From Rhizobium croatiense (lineage in GTDB: Bacteria > Pseudomonadota > Alphaproteobacteria > Rhizobiales > Rhizobiaceae), in assembly GCF_019793465.1 (NCBI RefSeq), contig NZ_JAILYJ010000001.1, forward strand, positions 248,001 to 312,000: DNA of 64,000 nucleotides. Reading direction: 5' to 3'. The position numbers and the translations under genes are program-made. The notes below the pieces were generated by a model. That model was not told where the DNA came from, did not search any database, and saw nothing but the letters and a program-made list of their open reading frames with translations. Below, piece after piece: positions 1 to 8,149 of the stretch. How positions within the stretch are numbered: position 1 is the first letter of the stretch; each line of letters opens with the position of its first letter.

Positions 1-51
1 CCATCGCATGCGCCCCAACAATCCTTGCTTGAGAAGACCGGTCAACAGCAT
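1..51 (-). CDS. possible start of a gene running off the left edge
   Basis: Immediately after the stop of the 62-1150 gene, the minus strand has an AAGGCGG ribosome-binding-like stretch about 5 bases before an ATG at 51. The frame stays open to the window edge and reads MLLTGLLKQGLLGRMRW. Only 17 codons are visible, so no family can be assigned. The tight spacing suggests co-transcription with hcp and the gene at 62-1150. It could also be chance. Confidence 0.25.
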   Translation of the reverse strand, partial: MLLTGLLKQGLLGRMRW

Positions 52-61
52 CGGCACCGCC

Positions 62-1150
62 TTAGATCATCCTGACATCGGTGAGCTGCTTCGGCCGCGC
101 ATCGGCGGAAAGCCGGTTGATGATCTGTTCCGCCTTCACCATCTGGGCGCCGCTGGTTGGGTCGATAAACAGCTTTTCGACAGAATTCTGCTCCGGGTAG
201 AAAGAGGAATTGCCGGTGAAACGGCTGAGCGTATTGATGCGTTCGCGGACGACCGATCCGATATTGTCGTATTCGATACGCTGACCGGGATCGTAGGGCT
301 GGAAGGGCCGGCCCGTCAGGCGCGGCGAAATGGATTTCGGATAATCGGTTGCCGAGGGCAGCTGCGGGATGGCCTTCTTGCTGTATTCGATGTCGCGGCC
401 GATGCCGCCAACGGTACCGCCGGTGGAAGGCGCATAGGTCACGAGCTTGTCGGAATCCAGAACCGCGCTCATGTAGAACAACAGCTCCATCTTCTGGGAG
501 AGGCGGTTTTCGTCCACGCGCCGGCTTTCGGGCGGATTGCAGAACGGCGTCTGACCGACAAGATCGGCAAGCCTGGATTTGCCAGCTTCGCTGATCGTAT
601 TGTCCTGCTGCACACCCCTGATGAATTCGTGCACGCAGACGTGGTTGATGGCGATGAAATCGTCGATCCGCGTCTTGAAGTTGAGGGCAGTCGGCGCAGA
701 GGCGACCGGCGCGCTGCTCGTCAGTTTTTCCGCAGCGCTGGTCACCTGCTTGTTGGCGAGCTTCTTGGCTTCGTCGAGGACGCCGCCGAGCGCAAACATC
801 ACCACCTTGTTGCTGGCGGCGGCATGCATGACGTTGAAGGTGCGGTTGAGATTGTTGTTGCAGATCACGCTCAACGCGGCGCGGCCGGCCAGCACGCGCA
901 CCGAGGTCGTCGCGAAGGCCGCCATCATGATGCTGCCCGTCAGGATCGAAGCGGAAAACACGAAGAGCTCGGCCAGCATGCGGTCGCGGGCTTCCTGGGC
1001 CTTTGTGGTTTTCTGAAAATTATCGATGGCGAGATCGTAGGCCCTGACATAGGGACTGGAAACGTTCGCCTCCCATTGGGACTTGTACTTGGGGAGTTCT
1101 ACCAGAATATCGTTCAAACGCTCAGTTGCAGCCGACACGATCATCTCCAT
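62..1150 (-). CDS. uncharacterised hcp-linked protein, candidate type VI effector or accessory protein
   Basis: A 362-residue protein that I do not recognise. It lies 140 bases downstream of hcp on the same strand, a position that often holds type VI cargo. A strongly hydrophobic segment at about residues 62-85 could be a membrane helix. The rest is mostly polar, with an Ala/Ser/Pro-rich linker near residue 145 and a Pro/Tyr-rich stretch near 260-290. Two in-frame start codons (1150 and 1144) are possible and neither has a convincing ribosome-binding site. No signal peptide, lipobox, PAAR, Rhs or known nuclease, lipase or amidase motif is visible. Effector status is inferred from position only; an adaptor or structural accessory is equally possible. 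Confidence 0.75.
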   Translation of the reverse strand: MEMIVSAATERLNDILVELPKYKSQWEANVSSPYVRAYDLAIDNFQKTTKAQEARDRMLAELFVFSASILTGSIMMAAFATTSVRVLAGRAALSVICNNNLNRTFNVMHAAASNKVVMFALGGVLDEAKKLANKQVTSAAEKLTSSAPVASAPTALNFKTRIDDFIAINHVCVHEFIRGVQQDNTISEAGKSRLADLVGQTPFCNPPESRRVDENRLSQKMELLFYMSAVLDSDKLVTYAPSTGGTVGGIGRDIEYSKKAIPQLPSATDYPKSISPRLTGRPFQPYDPGQRIEYDNIGSVVRERINTLSRFTGNSSFYPEQNSVEKLFIDPTSGAQMVKAEQIINRLSADARPKQLTDVRMI

Positions 1151-1249
1151 TTGTCAAAGCGCGAGGACGTCTCTCAACTCATCTGCGGAAACAGCATGTT
1201 TCAGCGCCTTCCCCAAGGCAGGGGGAAAATTGCCGGAAACATGGAGTTA

Positions 1250-1275
1250 CAGTGCCAGCCGCAAGGCCGGCACTG
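1250..1275 (-). terminator. stem-loop downstream of hcp
   Basis: An 11-position inverted repeat (CAGTGCC-A-GCC, loop GCAA, then the complementary arm) with one mismatch lies 16 bases beyond the hcp stop. It has no T-run on the minus strand. It is therefore more likely an mRNA-stabilising or partly terminating hairpin that keeps hcp message more abundant than that of the next gene, rather than a full terminator. Confidence 0.45.
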
Positions 1276-1290
1276 CCGATGTCGAGAGGC

Positions 1291-1767
1291 TTAAGCGGCC
1301 TTGGTGGTGGCGAGATCGTAGGACGCGATCATCGGCGACTGCGGCGAGTGCTTGTCGTCGTAAGGCGTGTACTTCACTTCCATCTTGGTGAAGTTCAGCT
1401 TGATCGTCTCAACCGGGCGGTCGCCGTTGGAATCGATCGAGTAGCTGGCGATCAGCGTGTTCTCGAGCGAATACTCGATATAGGTGTCGCCGGGATTGCC
1501 CGTGGTGACGAGATGGATGACCGAGCGCTTGCCGGTGCGGCCCGAGCAGGCCTCCTGGAAGAGCTTGGTCGACGAGGAGTCGCTGACCTTGGTGAGGATC
1601 ACTTCCGAAACGGTCGGCTCGGAAGCTTCGCGGTTGGCCGCAGAACCAGCGGAGGTGTTCATGTTGCGGGACACGTTCCAGTGGATGGCTTCGATGTCCA
1701 TCCACTTGCGATGCTGCTCGTGGGTCGCATCACCCTGGATACCGTCGATCTGAAGATAAATCGGCAT
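1291..1767 (-). CDS. hcp: type VI secretion tube protein Hcp (TssD)
   Basis: 158 residues, the usual length for Hcp. It has the family opening (MPIYLQIDGIQGD), the early IEAIHWNVSR segment and the later SVIHLVTTG and IASYSIDSNGD strands of the Hcp beta-barrel. Hexameric Hcp rings stack to form the inner tube ejected by the contractile sheath and can carry small effectors in the lumen. A good ribosome-binding site (AGGAGAG, 8 bases before the ATG) precedes it. The gene follows clpV by 41 bases on the same strand and is followed by a stem-loop, so a clpV-hcp transcript is likely. The identification is firm. Confidence 0.95.
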   Translation of the reverse strand: MPIYLQIDGIQGDATHEQHRKWMDIEAIHWNVSRNMNTSAGSAANREASEPTVSEVILTKVSDSSSTKLFQEACSGRTGKRSVIHLVTTGNPGDTYIEYSLENTLIASYSIDSNGDRPVETIKLNFTKMEVKYTPYDDKHSPQSPMIASYDLATTKAA

Positions 1768-1808
1768 TCTGTAAGCTCTCCTATTGGCGGTTGAGTGCCT
1801 AGTTGCGT

Positions 1809-4571
1809 CTAAGGCGTAGTCGCCTTTCTTCGTCCTGCTCCCCGAGTGCGTTTGCGGCTCGGGGCTACTTCATCCGACAACCGGCTTTCCCCCGGCGTGC
1901 CGAATTCCTGCGGGGCGTCCTCTTCGACATCGAGGCCGAAGCGTTGCCCATCGTAACCGATGGTGATCCCCGTAATTTTCTTCCCGGCCGCGACGGCATC
2001 GAGGAAAAACGTCGAAAGAACAGGCAGGAGGTCGCGCGCGATCATGACCTCGATGGCGCGGGCGCCCATCTCGCTGGTGCGGGCGCGCGAAATCAGCGCG
2101 TCGCGGGCTGCCGGCGACAATGAAAGTGTGGTCCCGTAAGTGGCGGCAACCCGTTCGCGGATACGGCCGATTTGGATATCGACAATGCCCGACAGCGTCT
2201 CGGGCCCGAGCGGCATAAAGGGCAGCACGGTCGTGCGGCCCAGGAAGGCCGGCTTGAAATGCTTCTGCAATTCCGGCAGCAGCATCGCTTCCAGCGCTTC
2301 CGCCTCCGGCATCGTCTCGGGATCGGCGGCAAGTGATGCGATCATTTCCGAACCGGTATTGGCGGTCATGACGATGGTGGTGTTCTTGAAATCGATGTCG
2401 CGGCCTTCGCCGTCGCGCAGCGTTCCCTTGTCGAACACCTGGTAGAAGATTTCCTGAACGCCGGGATGGGCCTTGTCGATCTCGTCGAGCAGCAGCACGC
2501 CATAAGGCCTGCGCCTCACCGCCTCGGTCAGCACGCCGCCTTCGCCATAACCGACGTAACCGGGCGGCGAGCCGAGAAGCATGGAAATCTTATGCTCCTC
2601 CTTGAACTCGGACATGTTGATGGTCGTCAGGTAGCGGCTGCCGCCATAGAGCATGTCGGCCAGCGACAGCGCCGTTTCGGTCTTGCCGGTGCCGGACATG
2701 CCGACCAACAGGAAGACGGCCGGCGGCCGGCGCGGATCGGAAAGTCCGGCGCGCGAGGCCCGCATGGCCGAAGCGATGCGTTCGATCGCAGCGTCCTGGC
2801 CGAGCACCCTCTCCTTCAGGCGGGCATCGAGCGTCTTGACGGTTTCGATCTGGTCCGCCAACAGCTTGCCGACAGGAATTCCGGTCCAGCGGGCAACGAT
2901 CGATGCAACGACCTCCTTGTCGACAACGCGCGGCAGCAGGGCCGTTTGATCCGCCACCGCCGCGAGTGTCCGTTCAGTCACGGCAAATGCGGCGCGCGCG
3001 GCTTCAGCTGTCATGGCCTGCGGCGGGAAAGGCGCGACATTCGTGCCGTCGCCGGCGCTGTCCGCCGGCGCCAACGGGACGATGGCCTCGTCCGGCGAGA
3101 AGAATTCCTCCAGCCGGTCGGCCTCCCGGACGAGCCGGTTTTCTTCCTCGAATTGCGCCCGGAGCGCTTCGATCTCCGCAACGATCTCCTGTTGCTTGCC
3201 GGCGATTTCGCTAAGCCGGGCGGCCTTTTCCGGTGTCTCGGGTTCTCGCGCAAGCCAGTTCGCCTCGGTTTCCAGGAGATCGCGCTCGTCGGTGAGCTGT
3301 TTCAAAGCCTCCGGCCTCGTCTGGCGAGCCAGCGCCACGGCAGCGGCAGCCGTATCGATCAGGCTGATGGCCTTATCGGGAAGCTGCCGGTCCGGCAGGT
3401 ATCGCGCCGAAAGGCGGACGGCGGCGACGATCGCCTCGTCGCGAATGCGCACCTTGTGATGGGTTTTCAGGCTTTGCGCCACGCCGCGCAGCATCCGGAT
3501 TGCGGCCTCTTCGTCCGGCTCGCGGACATGCACGGTCTGGAAGCGGCGGGTAAGGGCAGCATCCTTCTCGATGAAGCGCTTGTATTCGCTCCAGGTCGTT
3601 GCCGCGATCGTCCTGAGTTCTCCGCGCGCCAAAGCCGGTTTCAGAATATTTGCGGCATCGCCTTGCCCTGCCTGTCCGCCGGCGCCGATCAGCCCGTGCG
3701 CCTCGTCAATGAACAGAATGATCGGCTCCGGCGACGTCTTTACCGCGTCGACCACGCCATGCAGGCGCCGTTCGAACTCGCCTTTGACGCCGGCGCCGGC
3801 CTGCAGAAGGCTCAGATCCAGCAGCAGCAGCTTCACATCCTTCAGCCGGGCCGGAACATTGCCGGCGGCGATCTCCAGTGCGAGCGCTTCGGCCACCGCG
3901 GTCTTGCCGACACCCGCCTCGCCAACCAGGATCGGATTGTTCTGCCGACGGCGCGTCAGGATATCGATCAGCTGCCGCAACTCAGCGTCGCGGCCGACAA
4001 CAGGATCGATGCGGCCCGCGCGGGCGTCCGCCGTCATGTCGTGCGTGTAGAGCCGCAGAAATTCATTGCCTGCCGATGTCGCGGTGGGCACGGAAAGCTG
4101 GTCCGACGGGCCAGCGGCCGCCTTCTCCAGCAATTTGTCGAGCATTGCCCGGTCGAGATTGCGTATCGAGGGGGCAATGCCGCGGACAACCACCCGCAAT
4201 GCCGAATCGCCGGTCAGGGCGGCGAGCAGGTCGGCCAGCAGCACGACATTACGGCCGCACTGCAGCGATGCAACCAGGAAGGATTCCCGGCCAAGGGCCA
4301 GCAGGTTGGCGGAGAGCGCCAGCGCGGCGCCGGCCTCGCGCGGAATGTCGGCGATCGCCGCGTCCAGCTCCGTTCTCAGCATTTCAGAGGAGAGCTTGAG
4401 CTCTTCGAAAACGGCCGAAAACGCCGCAATATCAAGAAGGGAGCGAAGCCAGTGAGCGACATCCACGACGGCGTGCTGATGGCGCACGGCGAGCGAAGCC
4501 GCTGTCTCAAGTCCGACACGTAAGTTGGGCTCAAGCGTTCTTATCAGACGATTGAGATCGATATTCGACAT
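1809..4571 (-). CDS. clpV: type VI secretion sheath-disassembly ATPase ClpV (TssH)
   Basis: About 920 residues, a double-AAA+ ClpB-family protein. Walker A motifs are at residues 217-224 (GEAGVGKT) and 624-631 (GMSGTGKT), separated by a coiled-coil middle domain. The Clp N-terminal domain (residues 1-150) begins SNIDLNRLIRTLEP, as in ClpV rather than ClpB. The enzyme extracts and recycles contracted TssB/TssC sheath in the cytoplasm. I chose the ATG at 4571 over the in-frame TTG at 4577 because the GGGA ribosome-binding sequence is 7 bases from the ATG but touches the TTG. It is divergent from impA. The C-terminal tail (from about residue 885) is rich in acidic then Arg/Lys residues. Confidence 0.96.
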   Translation of the reverse strand: MSNIDLNRLIRTLEPNLRVGLETAASLAVRHQHAVVDVAHWLRSLLDIAAFSAVFEELKLSSEMLRTELDAAIADIPREAGAALALSANLLALGRESFLVASLQCGRNVVLLADLLAALTGDSALRVVVRGIAPSIRNLDRAMLDKLLEKAAAGPSDQLSVPTATSAGNEFLRLYTHDMTADARAGRIDPVVGRDAELRQLIDILTRRRQNNPILVGEAGVGKTAVAEALALEIAAGNVPARLKDVKLLLLDLSLLQAGAGVKGEFERRLHGVVDAVKTSPEPIILFIDEAHGLIGAGGQAGQGDAANILKPALARGELRTIAATTWSEYKRFIEKDAALTRRFQTVHVREPDEEAAIRMLRGVAQSLKTHHKVRIRDEAIVAAVRLSARYLPDRQLPDKAISLIDTAAAAVALARQTRPEALKQLTDERDLLETEANWLAREPETPEKAARLSEIAGKQQEIVAEIEALRAQFEEENRLVREADRLEEFFSPDEAIVPLAPADSAGDGTNVAPFPPQAMTAEAARAAFAVTERTLAAVADQTALLPRVVDKEVVASIVARWTGIPVGKLLADQIETVKTLDARLKERVLGQDAAIERIASAMRASRAGLSDPRRPPAVFLLVGMSGTGKTETALSLADMLYGGSRYLTTINMSEFKEEHKISMLLGSPPGYVGYGEGGVLTEAVRRRPYGVLLLDEIDKAHPGVQEIFYQVFDKGTLRDGEGRDIDFKNTTIVMTANTGSEMIASLAADPETMPEAEALEAMLLPELQKHFKPAFLGRTTVLPFMPLGPETLSGIVDIQIGRIRERVAATYGTTLSLSPAARDALISRARTSEMGARAIEVMIARDLLPVLSTFFLDAVAAGKKITGITIGYDGQRFGLDVEEDAPQEFGTPGESRLSDEVAPSRKRTRGAGRRKATTP

Positions 4572-4727
4572 CCGCAAGTCCCGTTTATTCGACGAAATTC
4601 AGTGCGTCCTCGTGATGCGAAGCAACAACTAGGGCGCTCATAAACCCTTGTCCAGAAGAAAAAGGACTCTATTTTTAAAAATGAGCATTACAGTAGTCGT
4701 CATAAATCCGTCATCATCGGGAGATGG

Positions 4728-4756
4728 TTGACAAGCCAATACAAGCCGCACAAAAT
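4728..4756 (+). promoter_or_regulatory. probable housekeeping promoter of the imp operon
   Basis: TTGACA at 4728-4733 is followed after 17 bases by CAAAAT at 4751-4756, about 47 bases before the impA GTG. The whole clpV-impA gap (4572-4802) is clearly AT-richer than its surroundings and must also hold the clpV promoter. I saw no sigma-54 promoter in it. No operator could be identified. Confidence 0.45.
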
Positions 4757-4802
4757 GCCGACCCTGCCGCAGTATGTTTAGATTTTTGGGGTATTTAACA
4801 GC

Positions 4803-5867
4803 GTGAATGTCAGAGAAATCATAGATCCACTTGAACAAAATTATCCGTGCGGAGAAAACGTTCGGATCAATACTGCATCACGTGAAATATACTATAGAAT
4901 TAAAGACGCCAGAAACGCCGCGCGTACAGCCGAACGTAGTATTTCACCGGGCGACGTTATTACGCTTGCACCAGCTTGGCACGATGTTAGCAATCTTGGA
5001 TTGCAAATCCTTTCTTCCCAGAGCAAGGACATAGAAGTATTGGCCTGGCTCGCCGAAGCGCAGCTGCGGCTGCGCGGCTTCTCAGGATTGCGCGACGTAT
5101 ATGTTGCAACCGCGTCGCTTTTAGACAAGCATTTCGACACTTTGCACTCGATCGGAGACAGCGATTTCGAGGAGCGGTTCGCTCCCTTTGCGGGTCTTAA
5201 CGGCGTGGGCGGCGAAGGAACGCTTATCCAGGCTATTCGTTTGACTTCGTTGATCCCGGACGGAAAATTCGCTCAGTTTTCGCTCTGGGATTTCCAGCTT
5301 TCGCAGCGGTCGAACGAAGCCGAGCGGCGCAAGGAATTGCAGCAGGCGGCGGCAGAAGCCGGTGTCGCACAGATGTCGGCCCATCTCAGGGTGGTGACAG
5401 AGTGCATCGCCGCTTTCGACAGCATGATCGAAATACTTGATCAACACTGCGGGGATCAGGCGCCGCCGAGCTCGAATACACGCAATGCTTTGCAGGAAGC
5501 GGCATCTGCAATCCGGATGCTCGCCGGCATCGAGGCTCCCTCGGCCATCGCCGAAACCCCTCCCTCGCAAGGCTCGGAGCCGCTGCCGGCAACCGATATC
5601 GGTGAGTCCGAGGCCGTCCGCATGCGGCCCGTCGGCGCGGAGTTGATTCGTTCACGCGAAGATGCCTTCGAACTGCTCGCTGCCGTTGCGCGCTATTTCC
5701 GTCGCACCGAACCCCATTCACCGATCTCCATGTCGATCGAGACCTTGGTGCGCCGCGGCCGCATGGATTTTTCCGAGCTACTTGCCGAGCTCCTGCCTGA
5801 GCAGCACACGCGCAATGCAGTGCTGACGGCGGCCGGCATACAGCCCGCAACCGACAAGGGAGGCTAG
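4803..5867 (+). CDS. tssA: type VI secretion baseplate/cap protein TssA (ImpA)
   Basis: 354 residues starting at a GTG. The N-terminal half carries the ImpA N-terminal domain (IIDPLEQNYPCGENVR at the start; LGLQILSSQSKDIEVLAWLAEA and LRGFSGLRDVY near residues 65-100). TssA helps prime sheath and tube assembly and caps the growing tail. The C-terminal region ends in the short ImpA C-terminal segment (FELLAAVARYFRRTEPHSPI). The first 100 codons are noticeably AT-richer than the rest of the operon, continuing the AT-rich intergenic region. It is the first gene of the plus-strand imp operon. Confidence 0.93.
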   Translation: MNVREIIDPLEQNYPCGENVRINTASREIYYRIKDARNAARTAERSISPGDVITLAPAWHDVSNLGLQILSSQSKDIEVLAWLAEAQLRLRGFSGLRDVYVATASLLDKHFDTLHSIGDSDFEERFAPFAGLNGVGGEGTLIQAIRLTSLIPDGKFAQFSLWDFQLSQRSNEAERRKELQQAAAEAGVAQMSAHLRVVTECIAAFDSMIEILDQHCGDQAPPSSNTRNALQEAASAIRMLAGIEAPSAIAETPPSQGSEPLPATDIGESEAVRMRPVGAELIRSREDAFELLAAVARYFRRTEPHSPISMSIETLVRRGRMDFSELLAELLPEQHTRNAVLTAAGIQPATDKGG

Positions 5868-5945
5868 CGGCCTGAGGGCCCTGCCCGGCCGCAATCTGGA
5901 GCATCCGCAATTCGTAATCCGCCGATGAGACGAAGGAGAGCCTCG

Positions 5946-6470
5946 ATGGCAAGTGTACATGAGAAACTGGAACGGGTTCGCAAGCCGCGGGTCCATATCA
6001 AATATGAAGTCGAAACCGAAGGCGCGATGGTGGTGAAGGAGCTGCCTTTTGTCGTCGGCGTGCTCGGTGACTTCTCCGGCAATCCCACCCAGCCGCTCAA
6101 GGCTTTCGGCGAGCGCAAGTTCGTGCAGATCGACCGCGACAATTTCGACGACGTCATGCGCCGCATGACGCCGGGCCTCACGCTCTCGGTCGAGAACACC
6201 CTGGAAAAGGACGGAACGGAGCTTCCGGTTTCGCTGAAATTCGAAAGCATGGCCGATTTCGAACCCGGCGCGGTCGTCGATCAGGTGCCGGCGCTGAAGG
6301 CCCTGCTCAACGCCCGCAACCAGCTGCGCGACCTGATGAGCAAGGCGGACCGCTCCGAGGAGCTCGAGCGCCTGCTCGAGGACATCCTGCAGAACAAGGC
6401 CGATCTCTCGCAGCTGGTGGCCCAGCTTGGCGGCGGCAAAGCCGGAGAGGCGAAGGACGTTCTGAACTGA
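5946..6470 (+). CDS. tssB: type VI secretion sheath small subunit TssB (ImpB)
   Basis: 174 residues. I placed the start at the ATG at 5946 because AAGGAGAG lies 5-8 bases before it; a longer in-frame start at 5925 lacks such a site. The opening [24 protein letters not shown] and the motif [13 protein letters not shown] are typical of the TssB/VipA family. With TssC it forms the contractile sheath around the Hcp tube. The C-terminus has the expected helices ([20 protein letters not shown]). A strong hairpin lies in the 127-base gap before tssC. Confidence 0.96.
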   Translation: MASVHEKLERVRKPRVHIKYEVETEGAMVVKELPFVVGVLGDFSGNPTQPLKAFGERKFVQIDRDNFDDVMRRMTPGLTLSVENTLEKDGTELPVSLKFESMADFEPGAVVDQVPALKALLNARNQLRDLMSKADRSEELERLLEDILQNKADLSQLVAQLGGGKAGEAKDVLN

Positions 6471-6481
6471 GTGCCTGGGAT

Positions 6482-6503
6482 CGCGGGCCGATCGCGGCCC
6501 GCG
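6482..6503 (+). other. intercistronic stem-loop between tssB and tssC
   Basis: A perfect 8-bp stem (CGCGGGCC / GGCCCGCG) with a 6-base loop sits 11 bases after the tssB stop. A second, longer-looped pairing (GCGGCCC at 6532-6538 with GGGCCGC at 6566-6572) follows. There is no T-run, so this is not a clear terminator. RNA processing or differential stability of sheath-subunit mRNAs is a reasonable guess. Confidence 0.5.
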
Positions 6504-6597
6504 CGAATTCCTGAAGAGTCGTTGTCCGGCAGCGGCCCCTTTGAAGGGAACCCCTCATAGCCCGAGGGCCGCCGCTTTCGCAAAAAAGGATCGATAG

Positions 6598-8079
6598 ATG
6601 ACCGCCGAAACGCAATTGCAGACAAAGGAAGACGTAGGCTTCGCACCCGATGAGAACCTGCTCTCGAAGGTCGTTGCGGCAACCCGCCAGACCGAGCCCG
6701 ACCGTGCGCAGGATCTTCTGCGCACCCTGACCGATCAAGCCCTGAAGGGCACCGTCACCTATGATCGTAACCTGACGATCACCTTGAACAACGCCATTGC
6801 CGAGATCGACAAGGCGATCTCGAGCCAGCTCGCGGCGATCATGCAGTCGCCGGAATTTACCAAGCTCGAAGGCGCCTGGCGCGGCCTGCATTATCTCGTC
6901 AAGAATACCGAGACCAGCGCCAACCTGAAGATCCGCGTGCTCAACGCCTCCAAGCGCGACGTCGCCAAGGATCTCGCCAAGGCCGTCGAATTCGACCAGT
7001 CCAGGCTCTTCAAGTCCGTCTACGAAGACGAGTTCGGCACACCGGGCGGCGAACCGATGGGCGCGCTGATCGGCGACTATGAATTCGACAATTCCTTCGA
7101 CGACGTCCAGCTTCTGCAAGGCGTCTCGATGATCGCCGCCGCCGCCTTCGCCCCGTTCATCTCGGCGGCCAGCCCCCGCATGTTCGGCTTCGAGGATTTC
7201 CGCGAGCTGGCAAAACCGCGCGATCTGGAAAAGATCTTCGAGACGGTCGAATACGCCAAGTGGCGCAGCCTACGCGACAGCGATGATTCCCGCTTCGTGA
7301 CGCTCGCCATGCCGCGTGTGCTCGCCCGCATGCCCTACGGCCCGAAGACCAGCCCGATCGAGGAGTTCAACTTCGACGAAACCGGCGGCTCCAAGACCGG
7401 CGAACTGCCGCACGGCTCCTATTGCTGGATGAACGCGGCCTATGTGATGGGCACGCGGCTGACCGAAGCCTTCGCCAAGAATGGCTGGTGCACTGCCATC
7501 CGTGGCGCGGAAAACGGCGGCAAGGTCGAAGGCCTGCCGATGCACATCTTCTCCAGCGATGACGGCGATCTCGATCTGAAATGCCCGACGGAAGTCGGCA
7601 TCACCGATCGCCGCGATGCCGAACTCGGCAAGCTCGGCTTCCTGCCGCTCTGCCACTACAAGAATACCGACTACGCGGTGTTCTTCGGGGCGCAGACGGC
7701 GCACAAGCCGAAGCTCTACGACCGGCCCGAGGCAACCGCCAACGCCGCCGTTTCAGCCCGCCTGCCCTATATGATGGCGACCTCGCGCTTTGCCCATTAC
7801 CTCAAGGTCATGGGCCGCGATAAGATCGGCTCCTTCATGGAGGCCGAGGATTGCGAGGCCTGGCTCAATCGCTGGATCTCCAACTATGTCAACGCCAATG
7901 ACGACGCCGGCGAGGAGTCGCGGGCGAAATATCCGTTACGCGAGGCAAAGGTCACCGTCCAGGAGATCCCCGGCAGGCCGGGCGCTTACAACGCCGTGGC
8001 CTGGATGCGTCCGTGGCTGCAGATGGAGGAATTGACGACCTCGCTGCGCATGGTCGCCCGGATTCCTTCGAAGAACTGA
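6598..8079 (+). CDS. tssC: type VI secretion sheath large subunit TssC (ImpC)
   Basis: 493 residues, the expected length for TssC/VipB. It contains the conserved stretches [44 protein letters not shown] and, near the C-terminus, [19 protein letters not shown]. It pairs with TssB to form the contractile sheath in the cytoplasm. AAGGA lies about 8 bases before the ATG. A perfect hairpin follows within 15 bases of the stop. The call is firm. Confidence 0.97.
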   Translation: MTAETQLQTKEDVGFAPDENLLSKVVAATRQTEPDRAQDLLRTLTDQALKGTVTYDRNLTITLNNAIAEIDKAISSQLAAIMQSPEFTKLEGAWRGLHYLVKNTETSANLKIRVLNASKRDVAKDLAKAVEFDQSRLFKSVYEDEFGTPGGEPMGALIGDYEFDNSFDDVQLLQGVSMIAAAAFAPFISAASPRMFGFEDFRELAKPRDLEKIFETVEYAKWRSLRDSDDSRFVTLAMPRVLARMPYGPKTSPIEEFNFDETGGSKTGELPHGSYCWMNAAYVMGTRLTEAFAKNGWCTAIRGAENGGKVEGLPMHIFSSDDGDLDLKCPTEVGITDRRDAELGKLGFLPLCHYKNTDYAVFFGAQTAHKPKLYDRPEATANAAVSARLPYMMATSRFAHYLKVMGRDKIGSFMEAEDCEAWLNRWISNYVNANDDAGEESRAKYPLREAKVTVQEIPGRPGAYNAVAWMRPWLQMEELTTSLRMVARIPSKN

Positions 8080-8093
8080 TGAAATCAGAGTCC

Positions 8094-8117
8094 GGCGCGG
8101 CGGTTTTCCGCCGCGCC
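8094..8117 (+). other. perfect GC-rich stem-loop between tssC and impD
   Basis: A 10-bp perfect stem (GGCGCGGCGG / CCGCCGCGCC) with a TTTT loop lies between tssC and impD. No T-run follows. It may act as an attenuator or an mRNA 3'-end stabiliser that lets the abundant sheath subunits exceed the downstream baseplate proteins. That role is inferred. Confidence 0.5.
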
Positions 8118-8149
8118 AAGCTCTTGCGAAACATTTGGTCAGGTCGACG

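Noticed and set aside
8..1294. 428-codon plus-strand frame opposite the hcp-linked gene
   Set aside because: It is the antisense of the 62-1150 gene, Arg/Gly/His-rich with no family features; high G+C produces such open antisense frames.
2466..4523. 685-codon plus-strand frame opposite clpV
   Set aside because: Antisense of a certain AAA+ gene, with no domain of its own.
4977..4992. TGGCACG...TAGCA resembling a sigma-54 promoter
   Set aside because: Lies inside tssA and the -12 element is imperfect; chance match is likely.
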